Of a DNA stretch of 64,000 bases, positions 11,620 to 23,729 are shown piece by piece. The stretch lies in NCBI GenBank assembly GCA_958299035.1, contig CATQJL010000135.1, positions 183,986 to 247,985 of the forward strand, read 5' to 3'. The position numbers and the translations under genes were made by a program. Positions within the stretch are counted from its first letter, which is position 1; every line of letters begins with the position of its first letter. Under the pieces are notes generated by a model that saw only the letters and a list, made by a program, of their open reading frames with translations, was not told where the DNA came from and ran no database searches. The stretch is from Cylicocyclus nassatus. Taxonomy: Eukaryota; Nematoda; Chromadorea; Rhabditida; Strongylidae.

Positions 11620-14600
11620 AGGAGTGTCAAGGCTCACGAAGGAGTGTCAAGGCTCACGAAGGAGTGTCAAGGCCTACGAAGGAGTGTCAAGGCTCACGAA
11701 GGAGTGTCAAGGCCTACGAAGGAGAGTCAAGGCCTACGAAGGAGTGTCAAGGCTCACGAAGGAGTGTCAAGGCTCACGAAGGAGTGTCAAGGCCTACGAA
11801 AGAGTGTCAAGGCTCACGAAGGAGTGTCAAGGCCTACGAAGGAGTGTCAAGGCTCACGAAGGAGTGTCAAGGCTCACGAAGGAGTGTCAAGGCTCACGAA
11901 GGAGTGTCAAGGCTCACGAAGGAGTGTCAAGGCTCACGAAGGAGTGTCAAGGCCTACGAAGGAGAGTCAAGGCCTACGAAGGAGTGTCAAGGCTCACGAA
12001 GGAGTGTCAAGGCTCACGAAGGAGTGTCAAGGCCTACGAAGGAGTGTCAAGGCTCACGAAGGAGTGTCAAGGCCTACGAAGGAGTGTCAAGGCTCACGAA
12101 GGAGTGTCAAGGCCTACGAAGGAGTGTCAAGGCTCACGAAGGATGCCAAGGCCTACGAAGGAGTGTCAAGGCTCACGAAGGAGTGTCAAGGCTCACGAAG
12201 GAGTGTCAAGGCTCACGAAGGAGTGCCAAGGCTCACGAAGGAGTGTCAAGGCTCACGAAGGAGTGTCAAGGCCTACGAAGGAGTGTCAAGGCTCATGAAG
12301 GAGTGTCAAGGCCTACGAAGGAGTGTCAAGGCTCACGAAGGGGTGTCAAGGCTCACGAAGGAGAGTCAAGGCTCACGAAGAAGTGTCAAGGCTCACGAAG
12401 GAGTGTCAAGGCTCACGAAGGAGTGTCAAGGCTCACGAAGGAGTGTCAAGGCTCACGAAGGAGTGTCAAGGCTCACGAAGGAGTGTCAAGGCCTACGAAA
12501 GAGTGTCAAGGCTCACGAAGGAGTGTCAAGGCTCACGAAGGAGAGTCAAGGCTCACGAAGGAGTGTCAAGGCTCACGAAGGAGTGTCAAGGCTCACGAAG
12601 GAGTGTCAAGGCTCACGAAGGAGTGTCAAGGCCTACGAAGGAGTGACAAGGCTCACGAAGGAGTGTCAAGGCTCACGAAGGAGTGTCAAGGCTCACGAAG
12701 GAGTGTCAAGGCTCACGAAGGAGTGTCAAGGCTCACGAAGGAGTGTCAAGGCCCACGAAGGAGTGTCAAGGCTCACGAAGGAGTGTCAAGGCTCACGAAG
12801 GAGTGTCAAGGCTCACGAAGGAGTGTCAAGGCCTACGAAGGAGTGTCAAGGCTCACGAAGGAGTGTCAAGGCCTACGAAGGAGTGTCAAGGCTCACGAAG
12901 GAGTGTCAAGGCTCACGAAGGAGTGTCAAGGCTCACGAAGGAGTGTCAAGGCTCACGAAGGAGAGTCAAGGCTCACGAAGGAGTGTCAAGGCTCACGAAG
13001 GAGTGTCAAGGCTCACGAAGGAGTGTCAAGGCTCACGAAGGAGTGTCAAGGCTCACGAAGGAGTGTCAAGGCTCACGAAGGAGTGTCAAGGCCTACGAAG
13101 GAGTGTCAAGGCTCACGAAGGAGTGTCAAGGCTCACGAAAGAGTGTCAAGGCCTACGAAGGAGTGACAAGGCTCACGAAGGAGTGTCAAGGCTCACGAAG
13201 GAGTGTCAAGGCCTACGAAGGAGTGTCAAGGCTCATGAAGGAGTGTCAAGGCCTATGAAGGAGTGTCAAGGCTCACGAAGGAGTGTCAAGGCTCACGAAG
13301 GAGAGTCAAGGCTCACGAAGGAGTGTCAAGGCCTACGAAGGAGTGTCAAGGCTCACGAAGGAGTGTCAAGGCTCACGAAGGAGTGTCAAGGCTCACGAAA
13401 GAGTGTCAAGGCTCACGAAGGAGTGTCAAGGCTCACGAAGGAGTGTCAAGGCCTACGAAGGAGTGTCAAGGCTCAAAGATCAAGGCTCAGGAAGGAGTGT
13501 CAAGGCTCACGAAGAAGTGTCAAGGCCTACGAAGGAGTGTCAAGGCTCATGAAGGAGTGTCAAGGCCTATGAAGGAGTGTCAAGGCTCACGAAGGAGTGT
13601 CAAGGCCTACGAAGGAGTGTCAAGGCCTACGAAGGAATGTCAAGGCCTACGAAGGAGTGTCAAGGCTCACGAAGGAGTGTCAAGGCTCACGAAGGAGTGT
13701 CAAGGCCTACGAAGGAGTGTCAAGGCTCACGAAGGAGTGTCAAGGCCTACGAAGGAGAGTCAAGGCCTACGAAGGAGTGTCAAGGCTCACGAAGGAGTGT
13801 CAAGGCTCACGAAGGAGTGTCAAGGCCTACGAAAGAGTGTCAAGGCTCACGAAGGAGTGTCAAGGCCTACGAAGGAGTGTCAAGGCTCACGAAGGAGTGT
13901 CAAGGCTCACGAAGGAGTGTCAAGGCTCACGAAGGAGTGTCAAGGCTCACGAAGGAGTGTCAAGGCTCACGAAGGAGTGTCAAGGCCTACGAAGGAGAGT
14001 CAAGGCCTACGAAGGAGTGTCAAGGCTCACGAAGGAGTGTCAAGGCTCACGAAGGAGTGTCAAGGCCTACGAAGGAGTGTCAAGGCTCACGAAGGAGTGT
14101 CAAGGCCTACGAAGGAGTGTCAAGGCTCACGAAGGAGTGTCAAGGCCTACGAAGGAGTGTCAAGGCTCACGAAGGATGCCAAGGCCTACGAAGGAGTGTC
14201 AAGGCTCACGAAGGAGTGTCAAGGCTCACGAAGGAGTGTCAAGGCTCACGAAGGAGTGCCAAGGCTCACGAAGGAGTGTCAAGGCTCACGAAGGAGTGTC
14301 AAGGCCTACGAAGGAGTGTCAAGGCTCATGAAGGAGTGTCAAGGCCTACGAAGGAGTGTCAAGGCTCACGAAGGGGTGTCAAGGCTCACGAAGGAGAGTC
14401 AAGGCTCACGAAGAAGTGTCAAGGCTCACGAAGGAGTGTCAAGGCTCACGAAGGAGTGTCAAGGCTCACGAAGGAGTGTCAAGGCTCACGAAGGAGTGTC
14501 AAGGCTCACGAAGGAGTGTCAAGGCCTACGAAAGAGTGTCAAGGCTCACGAAGGAGTGTCAAGGCTCACGAAGGAGAGTCAAGGCTCACGAAGGAGTGTC

Positions 14601-17210
14601 AAGGCTCACGAAGGAGTGTCAAGGCTCACGAAGGAGTGTCAAGGCTCACGAAGGAGTGTCAAGGCCTACGAAGGAGTGACAAGGCTCACGAAGGAGTGTC
14701 AAGGCTCACGAAGGAGTGTCAAGGCTCACGAAGGAGTGTCAAGGCTCACGAAGGAGTGTCAAGGCTCACGAAGGAGTGTCAAGGCCCACGAAGGAGTGTC
14801 AAGGCTCACGAAGGAGTGTCAAGGCTCACGAAGGAGTGTCAAGGCTCACGAAGGAGTGTCAAGGCCTACGAAGGAGTGTCAAGGCTCACGAAGGAGTGTC
14901 AAGGCCTACGAAGGAGTGTCAAGGCTCACGAAGGAGTGTCAAGGCTCACGAAGGAGTGTCAAGGCTCACGAAGGAGTGTCAAGGCTCACGAAGGAGAGTC
15001 AAGGCTCACGAAGGAGTGTCAAGGCTCACGAAGGAGTGTCAAGGCTCACGAAGGAGTGTCAAGGCTCACGAAGGAGTGTCAAGGCTCACGAAGGAGTGTC
15101 AAGGCTCACGAAGGAGTGTCAAGGCCTACGAAGGAGTGTCAAGGCTCACGAAGGAGTGTCAAGGCTCACGAAAGAGTGTCAAGGCCTACGAAGGAGTGAC
15201 AAGGCTCACGAAGGAGTGTCAAGGCTCACGAAGGAGTGTCAAGGCCTACGAAGGAGTGTCAAGGCTCATGAAGGAGTGTCAAGGCCTATGAAGGAGTGTC
15301 AAGGCTCACGAAGGAGTGTCAAGGCTCACGAAGGAGAGTCAAGGCTCACGAAGGAGTGTCAAGGCCTACGAAGGAGTGTCAAGGCTCACGAAGGAGTGTC
15401 AAGGCTCACGAAGGAGTGTCAAGGCTCACGAAAGAGTGTCAAGGCTCACGAAGGAGTGTCAAGGCTCACGAAGGAGTGTCAAGGCCTACGAAGGAGTGTC
15501 AAGGCTCAAAGATCAAGGCTCAGGAAGGAGTGTCAAGGCTCACGAAGAAGTGTCAAGGCCTACGAAGGAGTGTCAAGGCTCATGAAGGAGTGTCAAGGCC
15601 TATGAAGGAGTGTCAAGGCTCACGAAGGAGTGTCAAGGCCTACGAAGGAGTGTCAAGGCCTACGAAGGAATGTCAAGGCCTACGAAGGAGTGTCAAGGCT
15701 CACGAAGGAGTGTCAAGGCTCACGAAGGAGTGTCAAGGCTCACGAAGGAGTCCCAAGGCCTACGAAGGAGTGTCAAGGCCTACGAAGGAGAGTCAAGGCC
15801 TACGAAGGAGTGTCAAGGCTCACGAAGGAGTGTCAAGGCTCACGAAGGAGTGTCAAGGCTCACGAAGGAGTGTCAAGGCCTACGAAGGAGTGTCAAGGCT
15901 CACGAAGGAGTGTCAAGGCCTACGAAGGAGAGTCAAGGCCTACGAAGGAGTGTCAAGGCTCACGAAGGAGTGTCAAGGCTCACGAAGGAGTGTCAAGGCC
16001 TACGAAAGAGTGTCAAGGCTCACGAAGGAGTGTCAAGGCCTACGAAGGAGTGTCAAGGCTCACGAAGGAGTGTCAAGGCTCACGAAGGAGTGTCAAGGCT
16101 CACGAAGGAGTGTCAAGGCTCACGAAGGAGTGTCAAGGCTCACGAAGGAGTGTCAAGGCCTACGAAGGAGAGTCAAGGCCTACGAAGGAGTGTCAAGGCT
16201 CACGAAGGAGTGTCAAGGCTCACGAAGGAGTGTCAAGGCCTACGAAGGAGTGTCAAGGCTCACGAAGGAGTGTCAAGGCCTACGAAGGAGTGTCAAGGCT
16301 CACGAAGGAGTGTCAAGGCCTACGAAGGAGTGTCAAGGCTCACGAAGGATGCCAAGGCCTACGAAGGAGTGTCAAGGCTCACGAAGGAGTGTCAAGGCTC
16401 ACGAAGGAGTGTCAAGGCTCACGAAGGAGTGCCAAGGCTCACGAAGGAGTGTCAAGGCTCACGAAGGAGTGTCAAGGCCTACGAAGGAGTGTCAAGGCTC
16501 ATGAAGGAGTGTCAAGGCCTACGAAGGAGTGTCAAGGCTCACGAAGGGGTGTCAAGGCTCACGAAGGAGAGTCAAGGCTCACGAAGAAGTGTCAAGGCTC
16601 ACGAAGGAGTGTCAAGGCTCACGAAGGAGTGTCAAGGCTCACGAAGGAGTGTCAAGGCTCACGAAGGAGTGTCAAGGCTCACGAAGGAGTGTCAAGGCCT
16701 ACGAAAGAGTGTCAAGGCTCACGAAGGAGTGTCAAGGCTCACGAAGGAGAGTCAAGGCTCACGAAGGAGTGTCAAGGCTCACGAAGGAGTGTCAAGGCTC
16801 ACGAAGGAGTGTCAAGGCTCACGAAGGAGTGTCAAGGCCTACGAAGGAGTGACAAGGCTCACGAAGGAGTGTCAAGGCTCACGAAGGAGTGTCAAGGCTC
16901 ACGAAGGAGTGTCAAGGCTCACGAAGGAGTGTCAAGGCTCACGAAGGAGTGTCAAGGCCCACGAAGGAGTGTCAAGGCTCACGAAGGAGTGTCAAGGCTC
17001 ACGAAGGAGTGTCAAGGCTCACGAAGGAGTGTCAAGGCCTACGAAGGAGTGTCAAGGCTCACGAAGGAGTGTCAAGGCCTACGAAGGAGTGTCAAGGCTC
17101 ACGAAGGAGTGTCAAGGCTCACGAAGGAGTGTCAAGGCTCACGAAGGAGTGTCAAGGCTCACGAAGGAGAGTCAAGGCTCACGAAGGAGTGTCAAGGCTC
17201 ACGAAGGAGT
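11620..17210 (+). repeat. Three successive copies of a 2,033/2,173-bp higher-order repeat
   Basis: Markers at 12,141 (GATGCC), 14,174 and 16,347, and GAAGGGGTG units at about 12,340, 14,373 and 16,546, show a period of 2,033 bp between copies 1 and 2. Between copies 2 and 3 it is 2,033 bp up to about 15,720 and then 2,173 bp. The 140-bp difference (7 units) is explained by a segment with GTCCC near 15,750 that is present in copy 3 and absent from copy 2. The value 2,033 equals 102 units less 1 bp (GATGCC) and less 6 bp (AAAGATCA). Similarity between copies 2 and 3 ends at about 15,040/17,210. Confidence 0.82.
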
Positions 17211-18790
17211 GTCAAGGCCTACGAAGGAGTGTCAAGGCTCACGAAGGAGTGTCAAGGCTCACGAAGGAGTGTCAAGGCCTACGAAGGAGTGTCAAGGCTC
17301 ACGAAGGAGTGTCAAGGCCTACGAAGGAGTGTCAAGGCTCACGAAGGATGCCAAGGCCTACGAAGGAGTGTCAAGGCTCACGAAGGAGTGTCAAGGCTCA
17401 CGAAGGAGTGCCAAGGCTCACGAAGGAGTGTCAAGGCTCACGAAGGAGTGTCAAGGCCTACAAAGGAGTGTCAAGGCTCATGAAGGAGTGTCAAGGCCTA
17501 CGAAGGAGTGTCAAGGCTCACGAAGGGGTGTCAAGGCTCACGAAGGAGAGTCAAGGCTCACGAAGAAGTGTCAAGGCTCACGAAGGAGTGTCAAGGCTCA
17601 CGAAGGAGTGTCAAGGCTCACGAAGGAGTGTCAAGGCCTACGAAGGAGTGACAAGGCTCACGAAGGAGTGTCAAGGCTCACGAAGGAGTGTCAAGGCTCA
17701 CGAAGAAGTGTCAAGGCTCACGAAAGAGTGTCAAGGCTCACGAAGGAGTGTCAAGGCCTACGAAGGAGTGTCAAGGCCTACGAAGGAATGTCAAGGCCTA
17801 CGAAGGAGTGTCAAGGCTCACGAAGGAGTGTCAAGGCTCACGAAGGAGTGTCAAGGCTCACGAAGGAGTCCCAAGGCCTACGAAGGAGTGTCAAGGCCTA
17901 CGAAGGAGAGTCAAGGCCTACGAAGGAGTGTCAAGGCTCACGAAGGAGTGTCAAGGCTCACGAAGGAGTGTCAAGGCCTACGAAAGAGTGTCAAGGCTCA
18001 CGAAGGAGTGTCAAGGCCTACGAAGGAGTGTCAAGGCTCACGAAGGAGTGTCAAGGCTCACGAAGGAGTGTCAAGGCTCACGAAGGAGTGTCAAGGCTCA
18101 CGAAGGAGTGTCAAGGCTCACGAAGGAGTGTCAAGGCCTACGAAGGAGAGTCAAGGCCTACGAAGGAGTGTCAAGGCTCACGAAGGAGTGTCAAGGCTCA
18201 CGAAGGAGTGTCAAGGCCTACGAAGGAGTGTCAAGGCTCACGAAGGAGTGTCAAGGCTCACGAAGGAGTGTCAAGGCTCACGAAGGAGTGTCAAGGCTCA
18301 CGAAGGAGTGTCAAGGCTCACGAAGGAGTGTCAAGGCTCACGAAGGAGTGTCAAGGCCCACGAAGGAGTGTCAAGGCTCACGAAGGAGTGTCAAGGCTCA
18401 CGAAGGAGTGTCAAGGCTCACGAAGGAGTGTCAAGGCCTACGAAGGAGTGTCAAGGCTCACGAAGGAGTGTCAAGGCCTACGAAGGAGTGTCAAGGCTCA
18501 CGAAGGAGTGTCAAGGCTCACGAAGGAGTGTCAAGGCTTACGAAGGAGTGTCAAGGCTCACGAAGGAGAGTCAAGGCTCACGAAGGAGTGTCAAGGCTCA
18601 CGAAGGAGTGTCAAGGCTCACGAAGGAGTGTCAAGGCTCACGAAGGAGTGTCAAGGCCTACGAAGGAGTGACAAGGCTCACGAAGGAGTGTCAAGGCTCA
18701 CGAAGGAGTGTCAAGGCTCACGAAAGAGTGTCAAGGCCTACGAAGGAGTGACAAGGCTCACGAAGGAGTGTCAAGGCTCACGAAGGAGTG
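17173..18790 (+). repeat. Higher-order block, copy 2 of 3 (offset +7,798 from 9.4 kb)
   Basis: It has the same marker order as 9,375-10,992 without indels. A private CTACAAAGG (near 17,461, CpG to CpA) sits inside this copy. The copy ends at about 18,793, where a GTGCC unit replaces the expected CCTACG unit. Confidence 0.82.
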
Positions 18791-19610
18791 TCAAGGCTCA
18801 CGAAGGAGTGCCAAGGCTCACGAAGGAGTGTCAAGGCTCACGAAGGAGTGTCAAGGCCTACGAAGGAGTGTCAAGGCTCATGAAGGAGTGTCAAGGCCTA
18901 CGAAGGAGTGTCAAGGCTCACGAAGGGGTGTCAAGGCTCACGAAGGAGAGTCAAGGCTCACGAAGAAGTGTCAAGGCTCACGAAGGAGTGTCAAGGCTCA
19001 CGAAGGAGTGTCAAGGCTCACGAAGGAGTGTCAAGGCTCACGAAGGAGTGTCAAGGCCTACGAAGGAGTGTCAAGGCTCATGAAGGAGTGTCAAGGCCTA
19101 CGAAGGAGTGTCAAGGCTCACGAAGGGGTGTCAAGGCCTACGAAGGAGTGTCAAGGCTCACGAAGGAGTGTCAAGGCCTACGAAGGAGTGTCAAGGCTCA
19201 CGAAGGAGTGTCAAGGCTCACGAAGGAGTGTCAAGGCTCACGAAGGAGTGTCAAGGCTCACGAAGGAGAGTCAAGGCTCACGAAGGAGTGTCAAGGCTCA
19301 CGAAGGAGTGTCAAGGCCTACGAAGGAGTGTCAAGGCTCACGAAGGAGTGTCAAGGCTCACGAAGGAGTGTCAAGGCCTACGAAGGAGTGTCAAGGCTCA
19401 CGAAGGAGTGTCAAGGCTCACGAAGGAGTGTCAAGGCTCACGAAGGATGCCAAGGCTCACGAAGGAGTGTCAAGGCCTACGAAGGAGTGTCAAGGCTCAC
19501 GAAGGAGTGTCAAGGCCTACGAAGGAGTGTCAAGGCTCACGAAGGAGTGTCAAGGCTCACGAAGGAGTGTCAAGGCTCACGAAGGAGTGTCAAGGCTCAC
19601 GAAGGAGAGT
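18791..19610 (+). repeat. Short rearranged stretch of the array
   Basis: This segment joins two long copied blocks. It contains two GAAGGGGTG units about 200 bp apart (near 18,925 and 19,125) and a GATGCC unit near 19,445, spaced differently from the neighbouring higher-order repeats. It looks like fragments of the same blocks joined by unequal exchange. No other sequence is present. Confidence 0.6.
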
Positions 19611-22600
19611 CAAGGCTCACGAAGGAGTGTCAAGGCTCACGAAGGAGTGTCAAGGCCTACGAAGGAGTGTCAAGGCTCACGAAGGAGTGTCAAGGCTCAC
19701 GAAGGAGTGTCAAGGCCTACGAAGGAGTGTCAAGGCTCACGAAGGAGTGTCAAGGCCTACGAAGGAGTGTCAAGGCTCACGAAGGATGCCAAGGCCTACG
19801 AAGGAGTGTCAAGGCTCACGAAGGAGTGTCAAGGCTCACGAAGGAGTGCCAAGGCTCACGAAGGAGTGTCAAGGCTCACGAAGGAGTGTCAAGGCCTACG
19901 AAGGAGTGTCAAGGCTCATGAAGGAGTGTCAAGGCCTACGAAGGAGTGTCAAGGCTCACGAAGGGGTGTCAAGGCTCACGAAGGAGAGTCAAGGCTCACG
20001 AAGAAGTGTCAAGGCTCACGAAGGAGTGTCAAGGCTCACGAAGGAGTGTCAAGGCTCACGAAGGAGTGTCAAGGCCTACGAAGGAGTGACAAGGCTCACG
20101 AAGGAGTGTCAAGGCTCACGAAGGAGTGTCAAGGCTCACGAAGAAGTGTCAAGGCTCACGAAAGAGTGTCAAGGCTCACGAAGGAGTGTCAAGGCCTACG
20201 AAGGAGTGTCAAGGCCTACGAAGGAATGTCAAGGCCTACGAAGGAGTGTCAAGGCTCACGAAGGAGTGTCAAGGCTCACGAAGGAGTGTCAAGGCTCACG
20301 AAGGAGTCCCAAGGCCTACGAAGGAGTGTCAAGGCCTACGAAGGAGAGTCAAGGCCTACGAAGGAGTGTCAAGGCTCACGAAGGAGTGTCAAGGCTCACG
20401 AAGGAGTGTCAAGGCCTACGAAAGAGTGTCAAGGCTCACGAAGGAGTGTCAAGGCCTACGAAGGAGTGTCAAGGCTCACGAAGGAGTGTCAAGGCTCACG
20501 AAGGAGTGTCAAGGCTCACGAAGGAGTGTCAAGGCTCACGAAGGAGTGTCAAGGCTCACGAAGGAGTGTCAAGGCCTACGAAGGAGAGTCAAGGCCTACG
20601 AAGGAGTGTCAAGGCTCACGAAGGAGTGTCAAGGCTCACGAAGGAGTGTCAAGGCCTACGAAGGAGTGTCAAGGCTCACGAAGGAGTGTCAAGGCTCACG
20701 AAGGAGTGTCAAGGCTCACGAAGGAGTGTCAAGGCTCACGAAGGAGTGTCAAGGCTCACGAAGGAGTGTCAAGGCTCACGAAGGAGTGTCAAGGCCCACG
20801 AAGGAGTGTCAAGGCTCACGAAGGAGTGTCAAGGCTCACGAAGGAGTGTCAAGGCTCACGAAGGAGTGTCAAGGCCTACGAAGGAGTGTCAAGGCTCACG
20901 AAGGAGTGTCAAGGCCTACGAAGGAGTGTCAAGGCTCACGAAGGAGTGTCAAGGCTCACGAAGGAGTGTCAAGGCTTACGAAGGAGTGTCAAGGCTCACG
21001 AAGGAGAGTCAAGGCTCACGAAGGAGTGTCAAGGCTCACGAAGGAGTGTCAAGGCTCACGAAGGAGTGTCAAGGCTCACGAAGGAGTGTCAAGGCCTACG
21101 AAGGAGTGACAAGGCTCACGAAGGAGTGTCAAGGCTCACGAAGGAGTGTCAAGGCTCACGAAAGAGTGTCAAGGCCTACGAAGGAGTGACAAGGCTCACG
21201 AAGGAGTGTCAAGGCTCACGAAGGAGTGTCAAGGCCTACGAAGGAGTGTCAAGGCTCATGAAGGAGTGTCAAGGCCTATGAAGGAGTGTCAAGGCTCACG
21301 AAGGAGTGTCAAGGCTCACGAAGGAGAGTCAAGGCTCACGAAGGAGTGTCAAGGCCTACGAAGGAGTGTCAAGGCTCACGAAGGAGTGTCAAGGCTCACG
21401 AAAGAGTGTCAAGGCTCACGAAAGAGTGTCAAGGCTCACGAAGGAGTGTCAAGGCCTACGAAGGAGTGTCAAGGCTCAAAGATCAAGGCTCAGGAAGGAG
21501 TGTCAAGGCTCACGAAGAAGTGTCAAGGCTCACGAAAGAGTGTCAAGGGTCACGAAGGAGTGTCAAGGCTCACGAAGGAGTGTCAAGGCCTACGAAGGAG
21601 TGTCAAGGCTCACGAAGGAGTGTCAAGGCTCACGAAAGAGTGTCAAGGCTCACGAAGGAGTGTCAAGGCCTACGAAGGAGTGTCAAGGCCTACGAAGGAA
21701 TGTCAAGGCCTACGAAGGAGTGTCAAGGCTCACGAAGGAGTGTCAAGGCTCACGAAGGAGTGTCAAGGCTCACGAAGGAGTCCCAAGGCCTACGAAGGAG
21801 TGTCAAGGCCTACGAAGGAGAGTCAAGGCCTACGAAGGAGTGTCAAGGCTCACGAAGGAGTGTCAAGGCTCACGAAGGAGTGTCAAGGCTCACGAAGGAG
21901 TGTCAAGGCCTACGAAGGAGTGTCAAGGCTCACGAAGGAGTGTCAAGGCCTACGAAGGAGAGTCAAGGCCTACGAAGGAGTGTCAAGGCTCACGAAGGAG
22001 TGTCAAGGCTCACGAAGGAGTGTCAAGGCCTACGAAAGAGTGTCAAGGCTCACGAAGGAGTGTCAAGGCCTACGAAGGAGTGTCAAGGCTCACGAAGGAG
22101 TGTCAAGGCTCACGAAGGAGTGTCAAGGCTCACGAAGGAGTGTCAAGGCTCACGAAGGAGTGTCAAGGCTCACGAAGGAGTGTCAAGGCCTACGAAGGAG
22201 AGTCAAGGCCTACGAAGGAGTGTCAAGGCTCACGAAGGAGTGTCAAGGCTCACGAAGGAGTGTCAAGGCCTACGAAGGAGTGTCAAGGCTCACGAAGGAG
22301 TGTCAAGGCCTACGAAGGAGTGTCAAGGCTCACGAAGGAGTGTCAAGGCCTACGAAGGAGTGTCAAGGCTCACGAAGGATGCCAAGGCCTACGAAGGAGT
22401 GTCAAGGCTCACGAAGGAGTGTCAAGGCTCACGAAGGAGTGTCAAGGCTCACGAAGGAGTGCCAAGGCTCACGAAGGAGTGTCAAGGCTCACGAAGGAGT
22501 GTCAAGGCCTACGAAGGAGTGTCAAGGCTCATGAAGGAGTGTCAAGGCCTACGAAGGAGTGTCAAGGCTCACGAAGGGGTGTCAAGGCTCACGAAGGAGA

Positions 22601-23129
22601 GTCAAGGCTCACGAAGAAGTGTCAAGGCTCACGAAGGAGTGTCAAGGCTCACGAAGGAGTGTCAAGGCTCACGAAGGAGTGTCAAGGCTCACGAAGGAGT
22701 GTCAAGGCTCACGAAGGAGTGTCAAGGCCTACGAAAGAGTGTCAAGGCTCACGAAGGAGTGTCAAGGCTCACGAAGGAGAGTCAAGGCTCACGAAGGAGT
22801 GTCAAGGCTCACGAAGGAGTGTCAAGGCTCACGAAGGAGTGTCAAGGCTCACGAAGGAGTGTCAAGGCCTACGAAGGAGTGACAAGGCTCACGAAGGAGT
22901 GTCAAGGCTCACGAAGGAGTGTCAAGGCTCACGAAGGAGTGTCAAGGCTCACGAAGGAGTGTCAAGGCTCACGAAGGAGTGTCAAGGCCCACGAAGGAGT
23001 GTCAAGGCTCACGAAGGAGTGTCAAGGCTCACGAAGGAGTGTCAAGGCTCACGAAGGAGTGTCAAGGCCTACGAAGGAGTGTCAAGGCTCACGAAGGAGT
23101 GTCAAGGCCTACGAAGGAGTGTCAAGGCT
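19611..23129 (+). repeat. 3.5-kb block copied from about 9.4-12.9 kb (offset 10,236)
   Basis: Marker positions match 9,375-12,893 at a constant offset of 10,236: GATGCC 9,548/19,784, AAAGATCA 11,241/21,477 and GAAGGGGTG 12,340/22,576. Differences noticed are CATG against CACG (10,542) and AAGGTTC against AAGGGTC (about 11,312 versus 21,548). The match ends where a CATG unit follows near 23,131. Confidence 0.82.
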
Positions 23130-23729
23130 CATGAAGGAGTGTCAAGGCCTACGAAGGAGTGTCAAGGCTCACGAAGGGGTGTCAAGGCTCACGAAGGAGA
23201 GTCAAGGCTCACGAAGAAGTGTCAAGGCTCACGAAGGAGTGTCAAGGCTCACGAAGGAGTGTCAAGGCTCACGAAGGAGTGTCAAGGCTCACGAAGGAGT
23301 GTCAAGGCTCACGAAGGAGTGTCAAGGCCTACGAAAGAGTGTCAAGGCTCACGAAGGAGTGTCAAGGCTCACGAAGGAGAGTCAAGGCTCACGAAGGAGT
23401 GTCAAGGCTCACGAAGGAGTGTCAAGGCTCACGAAGGAGTGTCAAGGCTCACGAAGGAGTGTCAAGGCCTACGAAGGAGTGACAAGGCTCACGAAGGAGT
23501 GTCAAGGCTCACGAAGGAGTGTCAAGGCTCACGAAGGAGTGTCAAGGCTCACGAAGGAGTGTCAAGGCTCACGAAGGAGTGTCAAGGCCCACGAAGGAGT
23601 GTCAAGGCTCACGAAGGAGTGTCAAGGCTCACGAAGGAGTGTCAAGGCTCACGAAGGAGTGTCAAGGCCTACGAAGGAGTGTCAAGGCTCACGAAGGAGT
23701 GTCAAGGCCTACGAAGGAGTGTCAAGGCT
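22530..23729 (+). repeat. Tandem duplication of 600 bp (30 units)
   Basis: The run CATG, GAAGGGGTG, GAGTC, AAGAA, AAAGA, GAGTC, GTGAC, AAGGCCCACG occurs starting near 22,531 and again near 23,131, exactly 600 bp apart, with no difference noticed. The second copy is also the start of the next long copied block, so this may mark a junction between two duplications. Confidence 0.8.
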
